In this document: positions 62,254-64,000 of the stretch, piece after piece
Numbering within the stretch: the stretch's first letter is position 1
How the letters are laid out: each line of letters starts with the position of its first letter
Origin: an uncultured Coprococcus sp.
Lineage (GTDB): Bacteria; Bacillota; Clostridia; Lachnospirales; Lachnospiraceae
Length of the DNA: 64,000 nucleotides
Assembly: GCA_934247115.1 (NCBI GenBank)
Contig: CAKQIY010000007.1
Span: 1 to 64,000 of the forward strand
Direction of reading: 5' to 3'
Position numbers and translations under genes: made by a program
The notes under the pieces: model-generated
Told to the model about the DNA's origin: nothing
The model's input: the letters and a program-made list of their open reading frames with translations, nothing else
The model's database searches: none

Positions 62254-63210
62254 CTATTTACTTATTATTCCCTGTCCATGCTCTTTAAAGTACATCATCA
62301 TCTCATGGGTAAGGCTCAGGTGCTCCGGATAGTCCGGGATATCCTCACGTTTTACCCACTCTCCGGTTGCAAGCTCCTGTCTGTCTATGGTCAGGTGATC
62401 GTCACTGCCCTCCGGTATGTCAGCCTGACAGAAATAACCCATGAGAAGATTGCTGTCATAGCCCCATGGCTGTGACTTGTAATATGTGATGTTCTTAACG
62501 CTGATGCCGACCTCCTCCATGACCTCCCGTCTGACGGTCTGCTCAGCGCTCTCCCCAATCTCTGTAAATCCCGCTATCAGGGCATATCTCTTGTACTCTC
62601 TTCCAGCATATGTGGTAAGTATTATCCTGTCGCCGTTGGTCACGCCCACGATAACCGCCGGGGCTATGACAGGAAATATCAGCCTGCCACAGGACGGACA
62701 TCTGAGCATCCTCTCTTTCTCATCATGAACAGTTCGCTCTCCGCAGGCGCCGCAGAACCTGTTGGTCCTGTACCACAGTGACAGATGCCAGCCGGTAGCC
62801 GCCGCAAGCACCGCAGTCTTCGGATGGCACGACCTTGTCTTATACATGCTTCGGTAATCATATCCCGGAGCTGTCAGCCGGTTATCTCCATTCCACAGAA
62901 AATATGCGGTATCATCTACTGAAAACAGATAGATCAGATTATCTTTACATTTGGCTGTTTCCACAACATTATCAAGTCTGTCTATTCTATCATCGGCAGT
63001 TTTCTCATTGCTGATATTCTCCATTTTCCTGTCGCATCCGGTTATTTTCTTCAGTTCACCGTACGTCATAAACTCAAGCAGGTTCTCATCGTCCATAACT
63101 TTCGCAAATATCATTTTCTCAGAAAAAGAGAGAACCATATCGTGATCCTCTGGTTCTCTCCTGTTACTGTATTGATTATTAAACCTCTGTGGTTCTATAT
63201 CCTGTATCAT
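62254..63210 (-). CDS. nudC: NADH pyrophosphatase (NudC-type Nudix hydrolase)
   Basis: A 318-residue protein with the full NudC pattern: zinc ribbon CGACG ... CPSCG, Nudix box GFTEIGESAEQTVRREVMEE followed by VGI, and the NudC-specific SQPWGYDSNLLMGYF. It hydrolyses NAD(H) to NMN and AMP and can remove NAD caps from RNA. GGAG lies nine bases before the ATG. It follows the small membrane protein gene by about 20 bases and ends about ten bases before the promoter of the TAXI gene. Confidence 0.94.
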   Translation of the reverse strand: MIQDIEPQRFNNQYSNRREPEDHDMVLSFSEKMIFAKVMDDENLLEFMTYGELKKITGCDRKMENISNEKTADDRIDRLDNVVETAKCKDNLIYLFSVDDTAYFLWNGDNRLTAPGYDYRSMYKTRSCHPKTAVLAAATGWHLSLWYRTNRFCGACGERTVHDEKERMLRCPSCGRLIFPVIAPAVIVGVTNGDRIILTTYAGREYKRYALIAGFTEIGESAEQTVRREVMEEVGISVKNITYYKSQPWGYDSNLLMGYFCQADIPEGSDDHLTIDRQELATGEWVKREDIPDYPEHLSLTHEMMMYFKEHGQGIISK

Positions 63211-63231
63211 GTCTGTATTCTCCGTTGCATC

Positions 63232-63360
63232 CTAATATTTCTTCTTCATACGCCTTGCAAATGAGCTGTATGAAGCTGTGCACATAAGTATCATCAGAAC
63301 ATATAATGCAACTAAGATTATACATACAATTCCCGGAATTGACAACAGACTATATCCCAT
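63232..63360 (-). CDS. Small 42-residue membrane protein between DUF58 and nudC
   Basis: The ATG is one base after the TGA stop of the DUF58 gene (TGATATG), so translation is probably coupled. The peptide has one long hydrophobic segment (SIPGIVCIILVALYVLMILM) and a basic C-terminus (FARRMKKKY). No separate ribosome binding site is seen. I do not recognise a family. It is probably a real small gene, since it fills the gap between two genes of the same strand, but coding use was not tested. Confidence 0.55.
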   Translation of the reverse strand: MGYSLLSIPGIVCIILVALYVLMILMCTASYSSFARRMKKKY

Positions 63361-63361
63361 A

Positions 63362-64000
63362 TCATACTGCTATGACCAGACATTTCTCCTGTCCTTCAAG
63401 TTCTACAGCTCTGGCCCGGTCTCTTGCACTTGTGATATATATAACTTTTGCAAATCGCTCTATCGTATTATGCCTTATAATATGATCCACCACACTATAC
63501 TCACCACCGGAGGCAACTGTTCCCAGAAGTTCCTGGAGCATTACATCATACTCTGTATATTCGAATACATCTCTGTGAACCACCTTATTCTTTGAGGTAT
63601 TCATTCTGTACACAGTATGTCCTGTGGCCGTCTGCTGAAGCTCTTTACTGATAGTTGCCACAGCCTCAATGATCCTTGTATTCTCACCCTTGTCATTGGA
63701 GGATGCATAGTCAAATGCCAGCATTGTAGACATATCATTTGGTCTGTCAAATTCCTTTACCATGATATCATCAAACTTGGCTGACATCTTCCAGTGAATC
63801 TGCTTGATGCTGTCCCCCACCACATATTTGCGGATCTGGAGGATCTCGGAAACATCATTACCCTTGACATGCTTATAGTTCACATCACTGTCACTGGACT
63901 TGTTGCCCTCAAATTCCTGCAATACAGCCTCCGAATCATTTGGATACTGGTAAAAATAACAGTCCCCGTGAGGTCTGAGTTTTTTACTCGTGATTCCCAG
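63362..64000 (-). CDS. Second DUF58-domain protein, N-terminal part missing at window edge
   Basis: The frame is open to the right edge; the visible 212 residues include IRKYVVGDSIKQIHWKMSAK, the DUF58 signature, followed by a vWA-like part (MLAFDYASSNDKGENTR) and a C-terminal region with VIYITSARDRARAVEL. It is a paralogue of the DUF58 protein at 40-41 kb. A MoxR ATPase gene would be expected to the right, outside the window. Its stop codon nearly touches the start of the small membrane protein. Confidence 0.9.
   Translation of the reverse strand: MGITSKKLRPHGDCYFYQYPNDSEAVLQEFEGNKSSDSDVNYKHVKGNDVSEILQIRKYVVGDSIKQIHWKMSAKFDDIMVKEFDRPNDMSTMLAFDYASSNDKGENTRIIEAVATISKELQQTATGHTVYRMNTSKNKVVHRDVFEYTEYDVMLQELLGTVASGGEYSVVDHIIRHNTIERFAKVIYITSARDRARAVELEGQEKCLVIAV

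Noticed and set aside
1..64000. tRNA or rRNA genes
   Set aside because: No TTCGA-type T-arm with matching acceptor ends and no rRNA-like conserved stretch was found on either strand by eye.

Overview
The window reads as the chromosome of a Gram-positive anaerobe of the Clostridia, most likely Lachnospiraceae (Coprococcus/Butyrivibrio-like). This is inferred from strong AGGAGG-type ribosome binding sites, a T-box on thrS, a NiCo (czcD) riboswitch, a domain-permuted GH3 beta-glucosidase of the rumen/gut type, FeoA-FeoB fusion, ROK/GH1 sugar genes and Rrf2 control of cysteine genes. Almost everything is on the minus strand; only a small XRE regulator, an Rrf2 regulator and a MATE pump are on plus. 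I see no rRNA, tRNA, CRISPR array, prophage or intact insertion sequence.

Left part (1-20 kb): a CDF metal exporter cut by the left edge and controlled by a NiCo riboswitch; a permuted GH3 beta-glucosidase; a Fic protein with a repeat-bearing promoter; a large secreted amidase-like surface protein with ricin, Fn3 and Ig-like modules; an XRE regulator with a palindromic operator; gltX-argJ; a flavin-binding PNPOx protein; a Gfo/Idh/MocA oxidoreductase; a DRE-TIM aldolase; a two-gene beta-glucoside unit (ROK kinase + GH1); a decayed Rpn-type transposase/nuclease remnant; and glpK, whose 5' leader carries a 137-bp GC-rich imperfect palindrome that looks like a mobile or structured-RNA element.

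Middle (20-42 kb): a TetM-like translation GTPase fused to a Rae1/YacP NYN nuclease domain; a UPF0104 membrane protein; a MurE paralogue broken by a one-base change in a G run; a membrane metallophosphoesterase; a second Fic protein; a sulfur-assimilation block (cysK, metY, divergent Rrf2 regulator) with a 27-residue Cys-rich leader peptide before metY; a TGS-less thrS behind a T-box; an S66 peptidase; and a moxR-DUF58-transglutaminase-azlCD operon.

Right part (42-64 kb): TPR protein and D-2-hydroxyacid dehydrogenase; a histidine kinase/response regulator pair; trkA-trkH; a compact unit of AAA/OLD-like ATPase, Toprim-like protein and a 44-residue membrane protein, which is the best candidate here for an undescribed (possibly anti-phage) system; an AraC regulator divergent from a MATE pump; feoAB fusion; an alkylation-repair pair (AlkD-like plus YjbR-MGMT fusion); an arginase-fold protein; a TAXI binding protein next to GltS and a small charged protein; nudC; a 42-residue membrane protein; and a second DUF58 gene cut by the right edge.

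No database search or folding program was run. Family names come from motifs read in the translations; promoters, operators and hairpins were read by eye.
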